The notes beneath the pieces were generated by a model, which was not told where the DNA came from, did not search any database, and worked only from the letters and a program-made list of their open reading frames with translations. DNA of 64,000 nucleotides from HGM04593 sp045533955 (GTDB taxonomy: Bacteria > Bacteroidota > Bacteroidia > Bacteroidales > Bacteroidaceae), in contig JAZSIU010000045.1 in assembly GCA_045533955.1 (NCBI GenBank), positions 33,615-97,614 on the forward strand, given 5' to 3'. Position 1 is the first letter of the stretch, and each line of letters starts with the position of its first letter. Shown here piece by piece: positions 7,872 through 17,179 of this stretch. Made by a program: the position numbers and the translations under genes.

Positions 7872-8885
7872 ATGAAGAAACATCTTCTGACATACATTGC
7901 AGCACTGTTTATTGCAGCCTGCGGCAATAATAAAACAGAGCAGTGGGAGTTGCGTACACCCGACGGCTCACAGTCTCGCATCGTCTCCATTGATACTATG
8001 GAGATGAGCAATCCCTTTATCATTTTCGACCGCAAGAAACTGACATATTATATGACCGGCGACGGCGGATGCGTGTGGACAAGCAAAGACCTTCGTCTGT
8101 GGAACGGCCCTTACAATGTACTCGCGCTCGACACGCTCGAGTGGATGGGTGCGCGTCCGCAAATAACAGCGCCCGAGATTCATAAATACCGCAACAAATA
8201 TTATTATGTCGCGACCTTTACTCGAGGCGACGTTACAATAGACAATGTGGACGGAAAAGATGTTCCGCGTCGCTCGTGCCAGCAGCTTGTCGCCGACAGC
8301 ATCGAAGGCCCCTATAAGCCCATCCCGGCCGAGATGCCTCTTCTGCGTGCCGACCAAGCATCGCGCGGCGCAACATTCATCACCGACGAATATGACGCAG
8401 GCTACCTAATATACAGCCACGATTGGTGTCAGAGCGGCGAGGGTACAACACAGATTATACTAATGACCGACGACCTTGCCCGTCAGATAGGCGAGCCTTA
8501 CATAATGTTTCAAGCATCGCAGAATCCTTGGTCGGCAGGCGAGGGTAGTGTACCGTCGCCCATAATGGACGGCCCGTGGCTATTCGACACCGAGGAACTT
8601 GAGCTTGGAATGCTCTTTGCCACCGAGATTGACGGAAAAGGCGCAGTGGGCGTCGCATACAGCGAAAAGAATCACGGATTAAACGGCCCGTGGCACATAG
8701 AGCCGCAACCCTTGCTCACGGGAGGCTACGGACAGCCAATGCTCTTCAACGATTTCGACGGCTCACTTGTAATGGTGCTTCACAAAGACACCACAATAAA
8801 CGGAAAAAGAAAAAATATTCCACAACTCCTCGAGGCAGACAATCAATTTGCCCACCTCAAGATAAAAGGCAGATACAACTATTAA
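7872..8885 (+). CDS. GH43-like beta-propeller lipoprotein
   Basis: A 337-residue lipoprotein with a lipobox ending in Cys17 (FIAACG), so it is probably anchored in the outer membrane or periplasm. The mature part resembles the five-bladed propeller of family GH43 and related glycosidases: an opening NPFIIFD strand, then YYMTGDGG, WTSKDLRLWNGPYNV, and APEIHKYRNKYYYVATF, the kind of Trp/Asp-rich sheet repeats seen in those enzymes. GH43 members usually act on arabino- or xylo-configured sugars, but this subtype and its substrate cannot be assigned. It precedes nagB by 22 bp, so the two are likely co-transcribed, which hints at a host amino-sugar glycan context. Transcription probably starts at the repeat-bearing leader upstream. 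Confidence 0.75.
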   Translation: MKKHLLTYIAALFIAACGNNKTEQWELRTPDGSQSRIVSIDTMEMSNPFIIFDRKKLTYYMTGDGGCVWTSKDLRLWNGPYNVLALDTLEWMGARPQITAPEIHKYRNKYYYVATFTRGDVTIDNVDGKDVPRRSCQQLVADSIEGPYKPIPAEMPLLRADQASRGATFITDEYDAGYLIYSHDWCQSGEGTTQIILMTDDLARQIGEPYIMFQASQNPWSAGEGSVPSPIMDGPWLFDTEELELGMLFATEIDGKGAVGVAYSEKNHGLNGPWHIEPQPLLTGGYGQPMLFNDFDGSLVMVLHKDTTINGKRKNIPQLLEADNQFAHLKIKGRYNY

Positions 8886-8907
8886 AAACCTTTAAATAAA
8901 AACAATT

Positions 8908-9720
8908 ATGCGTTTAATTATCGAACCTAACTATCAGCAACTTTCAAGCTGGGCAGCAACCTACGTTGCAAAGAGAATTAACGAGTTTAACCCCACAGCC
9001 GAGAAGCCCTTTGTGCTTGGCCTTCCCACCGGTGGTACTCCTCTTGGTACTTACAAAGAGCTCATCAGACTTTACAACGAGGGTAAAGTGAGCTTCCAGA
9101 ATGTTGTTACATTCAATATGGACGAGTATGTAGGCCTTCCCGAGGAGCACCCCGAGAGCTACCACTCATTTATGTGGAACAACTTCTTCAGCCACGTTGA
9201 CGTTAAGAAAGAGAATGTAAACATTCTCAACGGTAACGCCGAAGACCTTGTTGCCGAGTGCGCACGCTACGAGGAGAAGATTAAGTCGTACGGTGGCATC
9301 CACCTGTTCCTCGGTGGTATCGGTCCCGACGGACACATTGCATTCAACGAGCCGGGTTCTTCGCTTGCTTCACGCACACGTATCAAGACCCTGACAACCG
9401 ACACAATCATCGCCAACTCACGCTTCTTCGACAACGACATCAACAAGGTGCCCAAGACAGCCGTAACAGTAGGCGTTGGTACTGTTATGGACGCTCAAGA
9501 GGTTCTTATCCTTGTTAACGGCCACAATAAGGCTCAGGCTCTTTATCACGCTGTCGAGGGTAACATCACACAGATGTGGACAATCAGCATCCTTCAGATG
9601 CACCAGCACGGTATCATCGTTTGCGACGATGCTGCAACAGCCGAGCTTAAGGTAGGTACCGTAAACTACTTCAAAGACATCGAGCGCGACAACCTTTGCC
9701 CCTGCTCGAACCTTAAGTAA
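8908..9720 (+). CDS. nagB: Glucosamine-6-phosphate deaminase
   Basis: Converts glucosamine-6-phosphate to fructose-6-phosphate and ammonia, the last step in feeding amino sugars (from GlcNAc or sialic acid) into glycolysis. The 270 residues align without gaps to the classical enzyme over the active site: Asp72 and Glu73 in FNMDEYVGL, Asp141 and His143 in GPDGHIAFNEP, and Glu148, the same numbers as in the E. coli protein. The phosphate-binding loop GLPTGGTPLGTY is at residues 38-49. It is second in an operon with the GH43-like lipoprotein and ends in a perfect 15-bp terminator. No nagA is adjacent. The assignment is secure. Confidence 0.97.
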   Translation: MRLIIEPNYQQLSSWAATYVAKRINEFNPTAEKPFVLGLPTGGTPLGTYKELIRLYNEGKVSFQNVVTFNMDEYVGLPEEHPESYHSFMWNNFFSHVDVKKENVNILNGNAEDLVAECARYEEKIKSYGGIHLFLGGIGPDGHIAFNEPGSSLASRTRIKTLTTDTIIANSRFFDNDINKVPKTAVTVGVGTVMDAQEVLILVNGHNKAQALYHAVEGNITQMWTISILQMHQHGIIVCDDAATAELKVGTVNYFKDIERDNLCPCSNLK

Positions 9721-9740
9721 GATTACTTTGTTTGAAAAAA

Positions 9741-9779
9741 ATGCAGTCGTCTGTCCCGGACAGACGACTGCATTTTTTT
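9741..9779 (+). terminator. Rho-independent terminator after nagB
   Basis: A perfect 15-bp stem (9741-9755 with 9759-9773), CCG loop and T7 tail, 20 bases past the nagB stop. Confidence 0.95.
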
Positions 9780-9974
9780 GCTCTTAAGAGCCATAAGTGA
9801 TATATTATCATTTGTATGACACTTGCATATTGCACAGAAAATAAAAAATTTGTATGTTTGCTTATTATAAGCGAAGAGATTCTTATAAACAGTGCATATA
9901 CTGCAAAGAAACTCTATTCCCGGCAGCATTTTATTAGATAAGATATTTTGTATATTTAATTAAAAAAAATAATT

Positions 9975-11333
9975 ATGGAGGTAAAAAAGTATATCCAAGA
10001 GAATGAGGAGCGCATCCTCGACGAGCTTTTCTCTCTAATACGCATCCCGAGTATAAGTGCGCAAAGCAGCCACAAGGACGATATTCACGCTTGTGCCGAG
10101 CGTTGGAAAGAACTTCTGTTAGTGGCCGGTGCCGATAAGGCCGAGGTGATGCCTTCGGCCGGAAATCCTCTTGTCTACGGCGAGAAGATTGTCGACCCCT
10201 CGGCGCCTACCGTGCTCATCTATTCGCACTACGATGTAATGCCCGTCGAGCCGCTGGAGCTATGGAACAGCGACCCCTTTGAGCCCATCGTAAAGGATGG
10301 ACGCATCTGGGCACGCGGTGCCGACGACGATAAAGGGCAGGCAATGATACAGGTAAAGGCTTTTGAGTATGTGGTAAAGAAAGGCCTTCTGAACCACAAT
10401 GTTAAATTTATTTTCGAGGGCGAGGAGGAGATTGGTTCGCCCAGCCTCAATGCTTTCCTGGGCCTGCATAAGGAGCTGCTGAAGGCCGATATTATCCTTG
10501 TCTCCGATACAAGTATGCTGGGTGCCGAGCTTCCCTCGCTCACAACAGGCTTGCGCGGCCTTGCCTATTGGGAGGTAGAGGTTACGGGCCCCAACCGCGA
10601 CCTTCACTCGGGACATTTTGGCGGTGCCGTTGCCAACCCCATCAACGTGCTGTGCGAAATGATTGCAAAAATGACCGACACAGATGGTCGCATCACAATT
10701 CCTCATTTTTACGACGACGTCGAGGAATTATCGGCCGAGGAACGCAGTATGATTGCCTCAATCCCCTTCGACGAGGAGGCTTATAAACGCGCCATAGACG
10801 TCGATGCACTCAGAGGCGAGGCCGGATACGCAACGCTCGAGCGCAACAGCTGCCGTCCCTCGTTCGACGTGTGCGGTATCTGGGGCGGTTACACGGGCGA
10901 GGGCGCAAAAACTGTACTTCCCTCAAAGGCCTACGCAAAATTATCGTGCCGATTGGTGGCGCATCAGAGCCACGAGAAAATATCGCAGCTTTTTGCCGAC
11001 TATTTTACCGCAATTGCCCCCCCGTGCGTAAGGGTAAAAGTAACACCTATGCACGGTGGCGAGGGGTACGTGTGCCCAATAACCTTGCCGGCGTACAAGG
11101 CTGCCGAGAAGGGCTTCGAGAAGGCCTTCGGGCAAAAGCCGCTTGCTGTGCGCCGAGGCGGCAGTATCCCCATCATAAGCGACTTTGAGAAGATTCTGGG
11201 GGTAAAGACCGTCCTTATGGGATTCGGCCTCGAGAGCGACGCCATCCACTCGCCCAACGAGAATTTCAGGCTCGATATTTTCAGAAAAGGCATCGAGGCT
11301 GTTGTCGAGTTTCACAAGAATTATAAGGGATAA
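9975..11333 (+). CDS. M20-family metallopeptidase (dipeptidase type)
   Basis: A 452-residue cytoplasmic zinc peptidase of the M20 family, likely a dipeptidase or carboxypeptidase that finishes peptide breakdown. First metal motif SHYDV has His85 and Asp87; the bridging Asp118 lies in ARGADDDKG; the catalytic Glu151 and ligand Glu152 are in EGEEEIGS; a later conserved block reads RGLAYWEVEVTGPNRDLHSGHFGG, typical of the dimerisation domain boundary in the CNDP/DapE-like branch. No signal peptide is present. It stands 115 bp upstream of an exported asparaginase in the same direction, so the two may share transcription. Substrate specificity is not determined. Confidence 0.93.
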   Translation: MEVKKYIQENEERILDELFSLIRIPSISAQSSHKDDIHACAERWKELLLVAGADKAEVMPSAGNPLVYGEKIVDPSAPTVLIYSHYDVMPVEPLELWNSDPFEPIVKDGRIWARGADDDKGQAMIQVKAFEYVVKKGLLNHNVKFIFEGEEEIGSPSLNAFLGLHKELLKADIILVSDTSMLGAELPSLTTGLRGLAYWEVEVTGPNRDLHSGHFGGAVANPINVLCEMIAKMTDTDGRITIPHFYDDVEELSAEERSMIASIPFDEEAYKRAIDVDALRGEAGYATLERNSCRPSFDVCGIWGGYTGEGAKTVLPSKAYAKLSCRLVAHQSHEKISQLFADYFTAIAPPCVRVKVTPMHGGEGYVCPITLPAYKAAEKGFEKAFGQKPLAVRRGGSIPIISDFEKILGVKTVLMGFGLESDAIHSPNENFRLDIFRKGIEAVVEFHKNYKG

Positions 11334-11448
11334 ATTTCTTATGGGGTGCATCATTTAAAGGGTGCGCCCTGTTTTTATATTCTCGCAGCAACATAAAAGC
11401 TCGGGCAATTGTTTTAATAATGTATCGTAAGAAAAAAGGGAAAATATT

Positions 11449-12504
11449 ATGAAAAGAGTTTTTCTTACAGTGGCGACAATGCTGCTGATGATTTTTACGT
11501 CGGTTCTTTGGGCGCAGCGTCCCAACGTGTATATTCTTGCAACGGGCGGCACCATTGCCGGCTCGGGCGCTTCGTCGGTGGAGACAAATTACACTGCCGG
11601 ACAGGTGGCGATAGGTACGCTGCTCGATGCTGTCCCGCAGATTAAACAGGTTGCCAATGTGGTGGGCGAGCAGATAGTGCGCATAGGCTCGCAGGATATG
11701 GACGATGTTACGTGGCTGCTGCTCGCAAGGCGCATAAACGAGCTTGCGGCGTCGGACAGCGTAGATGCCATTGTCGTTACGCACGGCACCGATACGATGG
11801 AGGAGACAGCCTTTTTTCTCTCTCTGACGGTGGAGACAAGAAAGCCTGTGGTGCTTGTCGGGGCGATGCGCCCATCGACAGCCCTCAGCGCCGATGGCCC
11901 TCTGAACCTTTATAATGCGGTTGTGGTGGCCGCCTCGCCTCAATCGGTGGGTCGCGGGGTGCTTGTGGCTATGAATGGCGGGGTGTTTAGTGCCGCTGCC
12001 GTTACAAAAATGCACACCACGAATGTCGAGGCTTTTGGGGCACCCGCAGGCGGGGCGGTTGGGTATGTGCTCAATGGCGAGGTTCACTATAATACGTCGG
12101 CCGAACAGACACTCGGAGCCTTGCACTTTTCAGTGGCAGGCCTCGAGACGTTGCCGCGTGTGGCCGTTGCCTACGGGCACGCCGGTGTCTCGCCCGATAT
12201 TCTCGAGGCTATCCTTGGTTGCGGTTACAAGGGCATTGTGTATGCGGGAGTGGGTAACGGGAATATTCACAAGGATATTCTGCCCGTGCTCGAAGAGGCG
12301 CGTCGCCGAGGCATTATCGTGGTGCGCTCGTCGCGTGTGCCATCGGGCCCTACCTCGCTCGACAATGAGGTTGATGATGCACGATACGGCTTTGTGGCCT
12401 CGCAACTACTCCCGCCTCAAAAGGCTCGTGTGCTGCTTATGCTCTCCCTGACGCGCACCGACGATTGGCAGCAGATTCAGCGCTATTTTAATGAGTACAG
12501 ATAG
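11449..12504 (+). CDS. ansB: Type II (periplasmic) L-asparaginase
   Basis: Hydrolyses asparagine, and often glutamine, to the acid plus ammonia. A signal peptide (about residues 1-22, ending VLWAQ) marks the exported type II enzyme. Active-site residues are all present: Thr35 in ATGGTIAGSG, Tyr48 in the flexible loop NYT, Thr114-Asp115 in VVTHGTDTMEET, and the conserved Lys further on in the VGAMRPSTALSADGP region neighbourhood. Length 351 is normal. It lies downstream of the M20 peptidase and converges with a patatin gene only 6 bp away; no separate terminator fits in that gap. Confidence 0.95.
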   Translation: MKRVFLTVATMLLMIFTSVLWAQRPNVYILATGGTIAGSGASSVETNYTAGQVAIGTLLDAVPQIKQVANVVGEQIVRIGSQDMDDVTWLLLARRINELAASDSVDAIVVTHGTDTMEETAFFLSLTVETRKPVVLVGAMRPSTALSADGPLNLYNAVVVAASPQSVGRGVLVAMNGGVFSAAAVTKMHTTNVEAFGAPAGGAVGYVLNGEVHYNTSAEQTLGALHFSVAGLETLPRVAVAYGHAGVSPDILEAILGCGYKGIVYAGVGNGNIHKDILPVLEEARRRGIIVVRSSRVPSGPTSLDNEVDDARYGFVASQLLPPQKARVLLMLSLTRTDDWQQIQRYFNEYR

Positions 12505-12510
12505 TTTTTT

Positions 12511-13365
12511 TCAGACGATAAATTCAATATCTGCGGCACAGTTGTAACCTTCGTTGTACATTGCCAACAATTTATCGGTGTTACGCTCCATACGATCGAC
12601 GGTGATTGGTTGTATGGGGCGTATCACTGTTAATTCGCCGGCATCCTCTAATTTCTCGACAAGGGCTATTTGTCGGTTGTACATTGCGTTGCGCTCAATG
12701 ATGGCTTTGCGCACGGCGGGATATTTGCGGTACATAAAAAAGGGGACACGTGTGGGCTTGTCGGGCTTGCGGTAGCCGCGGTTGCGTGTAAGCACGACGA
12801 GGTTGTTGTCGAAGCCTTGCGAACGTGCGCGCAGCAGGGGGATGGAGTCGGCAATGCCTCCGTCCAACATAGGCTCGCCATCAACGTAGGCAATGGGGGC
12901 CACAAAGGGCAGGCTGCTTGATGCTTTTACAATATCTATTATGCGTCGAGGGTCGCGTCGTTCGTCGTAGTAGCAGGCCTTACCCGTCAGACAGCTTGTG
13001 GTAACCATCTCGAAACGGCGCTTTGTTGAGGCGAGTGCCTCGTAGTCGTAGGGGTAGATTCTCTCGGGGAACGTGTGGAAGAGCAATTTAAAATCCATTA
13101 TGTTTCCGCTCAGAAGCAACTTTCCGAGGCCGATATATTTATACCGCTCCATCAACTTTGTGTAGCTGTATTTCGAGCGGCCGCGTTGCATCGACATATA
13201 AGAGAGGCCGTTGCAGGCGCCTGCACTTACGCCCACGGTGTAGGGGAAAAGAATCTTGCGCTCCATAAAATTGTCGAGCACTCCGGCTGTGAAGGCTCCA
13301 CGCATACCTCCGCCCTCCAATATCAGAGCGGCTTTTTCGTCTATCTTAAATTCTCTCTTGCTCAT
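12511..13365 (-). CDS. Patatin-like phospholipase (RssA/YjjU type)
   Basis: A 284-residue cytoplasmic or membrane-associated serine esterase with the Ser-Asp dyad of patatins. The oxyanion loop is GGGMRG at residues 18-23, the nucleophile elbow GVSAG has Ser47, and the catalytic Asp168 is in LDGGIAD. The overall layout matches the small bacterial YjjU-like patatins, which hydrolyse lipid esters of unknown identity. A Bacteroidetes -7 box (TACCTTTG, minus strand, 13373-13380) lies so close to the ATG that the mRNA leader would be only a few nucleotides. The 3' end abuts the convergent asparaginase gene. Confidence 0.92.
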   Translation of the reverse strand: MSKREFKIDEKAALILEGGGMRGAFTAGVLDNFMERKILFPYTVGVSAGACNGLSYMSMQRGRSKYSYTKLMERYKYIGLGKLLLSGNIMDFKLLFHTFPERIYPYDYEALASTKRRFEMVTTSCLTGKACYYDERRDPRRIIDIVKASSSLPFVAPIAYVDGEPMLDGGIADSIPLLRARSQGFDNNLVVLTRNRGYRKPDKPTRVPFFMYRKYPAVRKAIIERNAMYNRQIALVEKLEDAGELTVIRPIQPITVDRMERNTDKLLAMYNEGYNCAADIEFIV

Positions 13366-13372
13366 AGTGCCG

Positions 13373-13380
13373 CAAAGGTA
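13373..13380 (-). promoter_or_regulatory. -7 box just upstream of the patatin gene
   Basis: TACCTTTG on the minus strand ends 7 bases before the ATG at 13365. If used, transcription would start at or just before the start codon. No -33 TTTG is visible at the usual distance. Confidence 0.35.
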
Positions 13381-13537
13381 ACGATTTTTTGTTTTTATAT
13401 TTTTGTGTCGATAATTTTCTTAACAATTTTAACTCCGATATTTAAAATAAATGCTTTATATTTACAAAAAATAGTTTTGTAATAATCGACCTTGCTATTT
13501 TAGACAGAATTTAACGATACTAAAAATATCAACTATT

Positions 13538-15040
13538 ATGAATAAAGAATTAGAAATGAACCCTAATAGGGTGGTTGCCTATCTGGGCAAGCCTTGCCTG
13601 GAATTTACAAAAGCCGATATTGTACGTTACATTGCCGAGAATGGTGTGCGTATGGTCAATTTTATGTACCCGGCGGGCGACGGACGACTAAAGACACTGA
13701 ATTTTGTCATCAACAACGCTGCGTATCTTGATGCGATACTCACCTGCGGCGAGAGGGTCGATGGTTCGAGCCTCTTCCCCTTTATCGGGGCCGGCAGCAG
13801 CGACCTTTATGTGCTGCCCCGATTCTCGACAGCTTTCCTCGACCCCTTTGCGCAGATTCCCACGCTCTCGATGCTATGCTCCTATTTTAATAAAGATGGC
13901 GAGCCGCTCGAAAGCTCGCCCGAGAATACTCTGCATAAGGCGTGCAAGGCCTTTAACGAGGTTACGGGAATGGAATTTCAGGCGATGGGCGAGCTCGAGT
14001 ATTATGTGATTGCTCCCGATGAGGGTCTTTTCCCCGCAACCGACCAAAAGGGCTACCACGAGTCGGCCCCATACGCAAAATTCAATGAGTTCCGTACCGA
14101 GTGTATGGCCTATATTGCGCAGGCAGGCGGTCAGATAAAATATGGCCACTCCGAGGTGGGTAATTTTACAATCGACGGCCTTGTCTATGAGCAGAACGAG
14201 ATTGAGTTTCTGCCCGTGGATGCTTGCGAGGCAGCCGACCAGCTTATGATTGCAAAATGGATTATCCGCAATCTTGCCTATAAATATGGCTACGACATTA
14301 CCTTTGCCCCAAAGATTACAGCCGGAAAGGCAGGCTCGGGCCTGCACGTGCATATGCGCATAATGAAGGATGGCCGGAATTGTATGCTCGACGGCGGCGA
14401 GCTCTCTTCGTCGGCGCGTCGTGCCATTGCGGGAATGATGGAGCTTGCCCCCTCAATCACTGCATTCGGAAACACTAACCCGACATCTTATTTCCGCCTT
14501 GTGCCGCATCAAGAGGCGCCCACAAATATCTGTTGGGGCGACCGCAACCGCTCGGTGCTTGTGCGTGTGCCGCTGGGATGGGCAGCCAAGAGTGATATGT
14601 GTCGCGCGGCCAACCCTCTTGAAGCCGACAGCAACTACGATACGACACAGAAGCAAACGGTCGAGATGCGCTCACCCGACGGCTCGGCCGATATTTATCA
14701 GCTGATTGCGGGCCTTGCCGTTGCCGCTCGCCACGGATTCGAGCTCGAGAATGCTCTTGAGATTGCCGCTCGCACCTACGTGAATGTAAATATTCACCAA
14801 AAGGAGAATGCCGACAAATTGGCCCTTCTGGCTCAGCTCCCCGACAGTTGCGAGGCCTCGGCCGATTGCCTCGAGCGTCAACGAGCGGTGTTCGAGCAGT
14901 ATAATGTCTTTAGCCCGGCGATGATTGACGGCATTATAAAGCGTCTGCGCTCGTATGGCGACGCTACGCTGCGCGCCTCCATTGAGGGCGATGGCGAGAA
15001 GATGCTCGAGCTTGTTCGCAGATATTTCCACTGTGGATAA
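13538..15040 (+). CDS. glnA: Glutamine synthetase, type I-like
   Basis: ATP-dependent synthesis of glutamine from glutamate and ammonia in the cytoplasm. The 500 residues carry the GS beta-grasp domain (about 20-125) and catalytic barrel. Metal and substrate motifs are clear: a Glu-rich strand at MGELEYYV, SEVGNF, EQNEIEF, the KITAGKAGSGLHVHM glutamate-binding/His metal block, NPTSYFRLVPHQEAP, and the ATP-region Arg cluster WGDRNRSVLVRVP. This is not the roughly 730-residue type III enzyme common in Bacteroides. Two ATGs lie close together at the start (residues 1 and 7); the first is taken. A GNAT gene follows after 12 bp, then a SpoU methyltransferase, forming an operon. Confidence 0.95.
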   Translation: MNKELEMNPNRVVAYLGKPCLEFTKADIVRYIAENGVRMVNFMYPAGDGRLKTLNFVINNAAYLDAILTCGERVDGSSLFPFIGAGSSDLYVLPRFSTAFLDPFAQIPTLSMLCSYFNKDGEPLESSPENTLHKACKAFNEVTGMEFQAMGELEYYVIAPDEGLFPATDQKGYHESAPYAKFNEFRTECMAYIAQAGGQIKYGHSEVGNFTIDGLVYEQNEIEFLPVDACEAADQLMIAKWIIRNLAYKYGYDITFAPKITAGKAGSGLHVHMRIMKDGRNCMLDGGELSSSARRAIAGMMELAPSITAFGNTNPTSYFRLVPHQEAPTNICWGDRNRSVLVRVPLGWAAKSDMCRAANPLEADSNYDTTQKQTVEMRSPDGSADIYQLIAGLAVAARHGFELENALEIAARTYVNVNIHQKENADKLALLAQLPDSCEASADCLERQRAVFEQYNVFSPAMIDGIIKRLRSYGDATLRASIEGDGEKMLELVRRYFHCG

Positions 15041-15052
15041 TGCGGGCGTAAT

Positions 15053-15562
15053 ATGATTATCCGCAAAGCAACATACGACGACCTTCCCACACTGATGGCA
15101 ATTTTCGAGGCGGCAAAGGCTATTATGCGTCGCAGCGGAAATATGCATCAGTGGGGCAGTGGGTACCCTTCGCAGGAGGTTGTGGCGAGCGATATTAAGG
15201 CGGGCGTCTCCTACGTTGTCTGCGACGAGTTAGGTACTGTTCTTGCCACGATGGCTTTTATCCCCGGCCCCGACCCTACATACTCCGTTATTTACGATGG
15301 CGAGTGGCCCGACGAACACCCCTATTATGTCATCCACCGCATAGCCGTGGCGACCTCGGGCGGCGGCATTGCCCGCCGAATGCTCGATTGGGCCTTTGAA
15401 CGCACCGCGACGCTGCGCATCGACACTCACCGCGATAATTGCATTATGCACCACATTCTGCAAAAGTATGGATTCAAGCGTTGCGGAGTTATTCTGCTTG
15501 CCGGCGGCGATGAGCGCGACGCTTATCATTTGACAAAAAATACCGAAAATGCCGATAATTGA
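15053..15562 (+). CDS. GNAT-family N-acetyltransferase
   Basis: A 169-residue acetyl-CoA-dependent acetyltransferase. It shows the GNAT order: an N-terminal strand and helix (MIIRKATYDDLPTLMAIFEAAK), a central strand pair with ATMAFIPGPD, the acetyl-CoA-binding region HRIAVATSGGGIARRMLDWAF (Q/R-x-x-G-x-G/A type loop, here SGGGIA) and the final LRIDTHRDN-HHILQKYGFKRCG segment, in which the new helix after R-x-D-T-x-x-x-N is typical. The substrate is unknown. It sits between glnA (12 bp) and a SpoU methyltransferase whose start overlaps its last 14 bases, implying translational coupling. Confidence 0.9.
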   Translation: MIIRKATYDDLPTLMAIFEAAKAIMRRSGNMHQWGSGYPSQEVVASDIKAGVSYVVCDELGTVLATMAFIPGPDPTYSVIYDGEWPDEHPYYVIHRIAVATSGGGIARRMLDWAFERTATLRIDTHRDNCIMHHILQKYGFKRCGVILLAGGDERDAYHLTKNTENADN

Positions 15563-16352
15563 AATAACGACACTAACGCATCCGGGCGTACAGATTTTCT
15601 CGTCGCTCACCGAGGCACAACTGCGTCGCAGCATCGACTGCGAGCAGGGAATATTCATCGCCGAGAGCCCAAAAGTTATAAAAGTTGCGCTCGATGCGGG
15701 TTACCGACCCATTGCTCTTTTGTGCGAGCAGAAACATATTACGGGCGATGCAGCCGATATTATCGCGCGCGCGGGCGACGTTGCCGTATATACAGGCAGC
15801 CGCGAGCTTCTTGCCGCGCTCACAGGCTATAAACTCACCCGTGGAGTGCTATGCGCAATGTGCCGCCCCGAAGAAAAGCCTATCGAGGCAGTGTGTCGCG
15901 ACGCTCGTCGCATTGTGGTTATTGATGGGGTGGTGGACACAACAAATATCGGTGCAATATTCCGTTCGGCAGCGGCGCTGGGAATAGACGCCGTACTTTT
16001 GACGCGCACCTCGTGCGACCCTCTGAACCGCAGGGCAGTGCGTGTGTCTATGGGCTCGGTGTTTCTTGTTCCGTGGACGTGGATTGACGAACCCGTTGAG
16101 GCGTTGCATTCAATGGGCTTCCGCACCGCAGCAATGGCGCTCACCGATAATTCCGTCTCGATAGACGACGAGCGGTTGTGTGCCGAGCCACGCCTCGCAA
16201 TAATTATGGGCACCGAGGGCGACGGCCTCGCCCCGAGTGTAATTTCCGGGGCCGATTATGTGGTGCGCATCCCTATGCACCATAGTGTCGATTCTCTGAA
16301 CGTGGCGGCAGCCGCTGCCGTTGCCTTCTGGCAGTTGCGTGCAAAGGAATAA
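15549..16352 (+). CDS. SpoU/TrmH-family RNA 2'-O-methyltransferase
   Basis: A 267-residue SAM-dependent enzyme that methylates ribose 2'-OH groups in tRNA or rRNA. It has the trefoil-knot signatures: motif 1 NIGAIFRSAAALGID, motif 2 IIMGTEGDGL, and motif 3 IPMHHSVDSLNVAAAAAVA. An N-terminal substrate-binding domain covers about the first 110 residues. The target nucleotide cannot be predicted. The start overlaps the GNAT gene by 14 bases; the next ATG would remove part of the N-terminal domain. A bidirectional terminator at 16361-16386 follows. A second member of this superfamily is encoded at 58142-58900. Confidence 0.92.
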   Translation: MPIIEITTLTHPGVQIFSSLTEAQLRRSIDCEQGIFIAESPKVIKVALDAGYRPIALLCEQKHITGDAADIIARAGDVAVYTGSRELLAALTGYKLTRGVLCAMCRPEEKPIEAVCRDARRIVVIDGVVDTTNIGAIFRSAAALGIDAVLLTRTSCDPLNRRAVRVSMGSVFLVPWTWIDEPVEALHSMGFRTAAMALTDNSVSIDDERLCAEPRLAIIMGTEGDGLAPSVISGADYVVRIPMHHSVDSLNVAAAAAVAFWQLRAKE

Positions 16353-16355
16353 ATA

Positions 16356-16386
16356 AAAAAGCTCGAGATTATCTCGAGCTTTTTTA
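16356..16386. terminator. Bidirectional terminator between SpoU methyltransferase and fabG
   Basis: Stem GCTCGAGA (16361-16368) pairs with 16372-16379, flanked by A6 on the left and T6 on the right, so it can end transcription from both convergent genes. Confidence 0.92.
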
Positions 16387-16390
16387 TTTA

Positions 16391-17137
16391 TTAGCAATTC
16401 ATACCTCCGCAACAGTTTATTACCTGTCCCGTAACGTAGGCCGAGAGGTCGCTTGCAAGGAACAGCGCTACGTTGGCCACATCCTCGGGGGTGCCGCCTC
16501 GACGCAGGGGAATGCTCTTGGCCCACGTCTCGCGCATCTCCTCGGGTAGTGCCGAGGTCATATCAGTCTCAATGAATCCCGGGGCTATGCAGTTGACGCG
16601 TATTCCGCGGGGGCCCATCTCCTTGGCAACCGATTTTGAGAATCCTATGAGGCCGGCTTTTGAGGCCGAGTAGTTACACTGTCCTGCATTGCCGCTCACA
16701 CCAACCACCGACGACATATTTATTATACTGCCCTGACGCTGCTTGGCCATTATGGGGACGATGATGCGTGTAAAGTTAAATGCCGATTTTAGATTGGTGG
16801 TGATTACTGCGTCCCACTGCTCCTCGGTCATACGCATAAGAAGGCCGTCTTTTGTTATTCCTGCATTGTTCACAAGAATGTCGATGCGTCCGAGGTCGGC
16901 TGTTATCTGTTTCACGACAGCCTCGGTGGCTGCATAGTCGGCTGCGTCGGCTGCGTAGCCTTTGCAGCTTACGCCCATTGCTGTTATTGTGGCCTCAAGC
17001 TCCTCGGCAGCTCCGTTTTTTTGGCGGTAGGTGAATGCGATATTTGCGCCCGCATCGGCAAATTTTATTGCGATGGCCTTGCCTATTCCGCGTGTCGCGC
17101 CTGTTACTAAGGCTGTCTTTCCTTCGAGTATTTTCAT
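16391..17137 (-). CDS. fabG: 3-oxoacyl-[acyl-carrier-protein] reductase
   Basis: NADPH-dependent short-chain dehydrogenase that performs the first reduction in each fatty-acid elongation cycle. The 248 residues include the cofactor loop TGATRGIG (about 14-21), NNAG at about 90, the catalytic Ser in NMSSVVGVSGN, and the Tyr-Lys pair in YSASKAG. The proline-glycine turn PGFIETDMT is typical of FabG. The C-terminus is unusually Cys-rich (INCCGGMNC). It has its own promoter (17180-17212), independent of the sugar genes upstream on the same strand. fabD lies in the window but 30 kb away. Confidence 0.95.
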   Translation of the reverse strand: MKILEGKTALVTGATRGIGKAIAIKFADAGANIAFTYRQKNGAAEELEATITAMGVSCKGYAADAADYAATEAVVKQITADLGRIDILVNNAGITKDGLLMRMTEEQWDAVITTNLKSAFNFTRIIVPIMAKQRQGSIINMSSVVGVSGNAGQCNYSASKAGLIGFSKSVAKEMGPRGIRVNCIAPGFIETDMTSALPEEMRETWAKSIPLRRGGTPEDVANVALFLASDLSAYVTGQVINCCGGMNC

Positions 17138-17179
17138 AATTTTCTGTTGTTTGTTGTTTATTATATTGGTGTGTTACGA

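Noticed and set aside
9780..9974. Small gene or riboswitch between nagB and the M20 peptidase
   Set aside because: No open frame of use, no conserved fold recognised, and only weak promoter-like AT tracts.
15053..15562. GNAT gene as an adenylyltransferase-like regulator of glutamine synthetase
   Set aside because: The acetyl-CoA loop and fold order are those of a GNAT; proximity to glnA alone does not support a regulatory claim.
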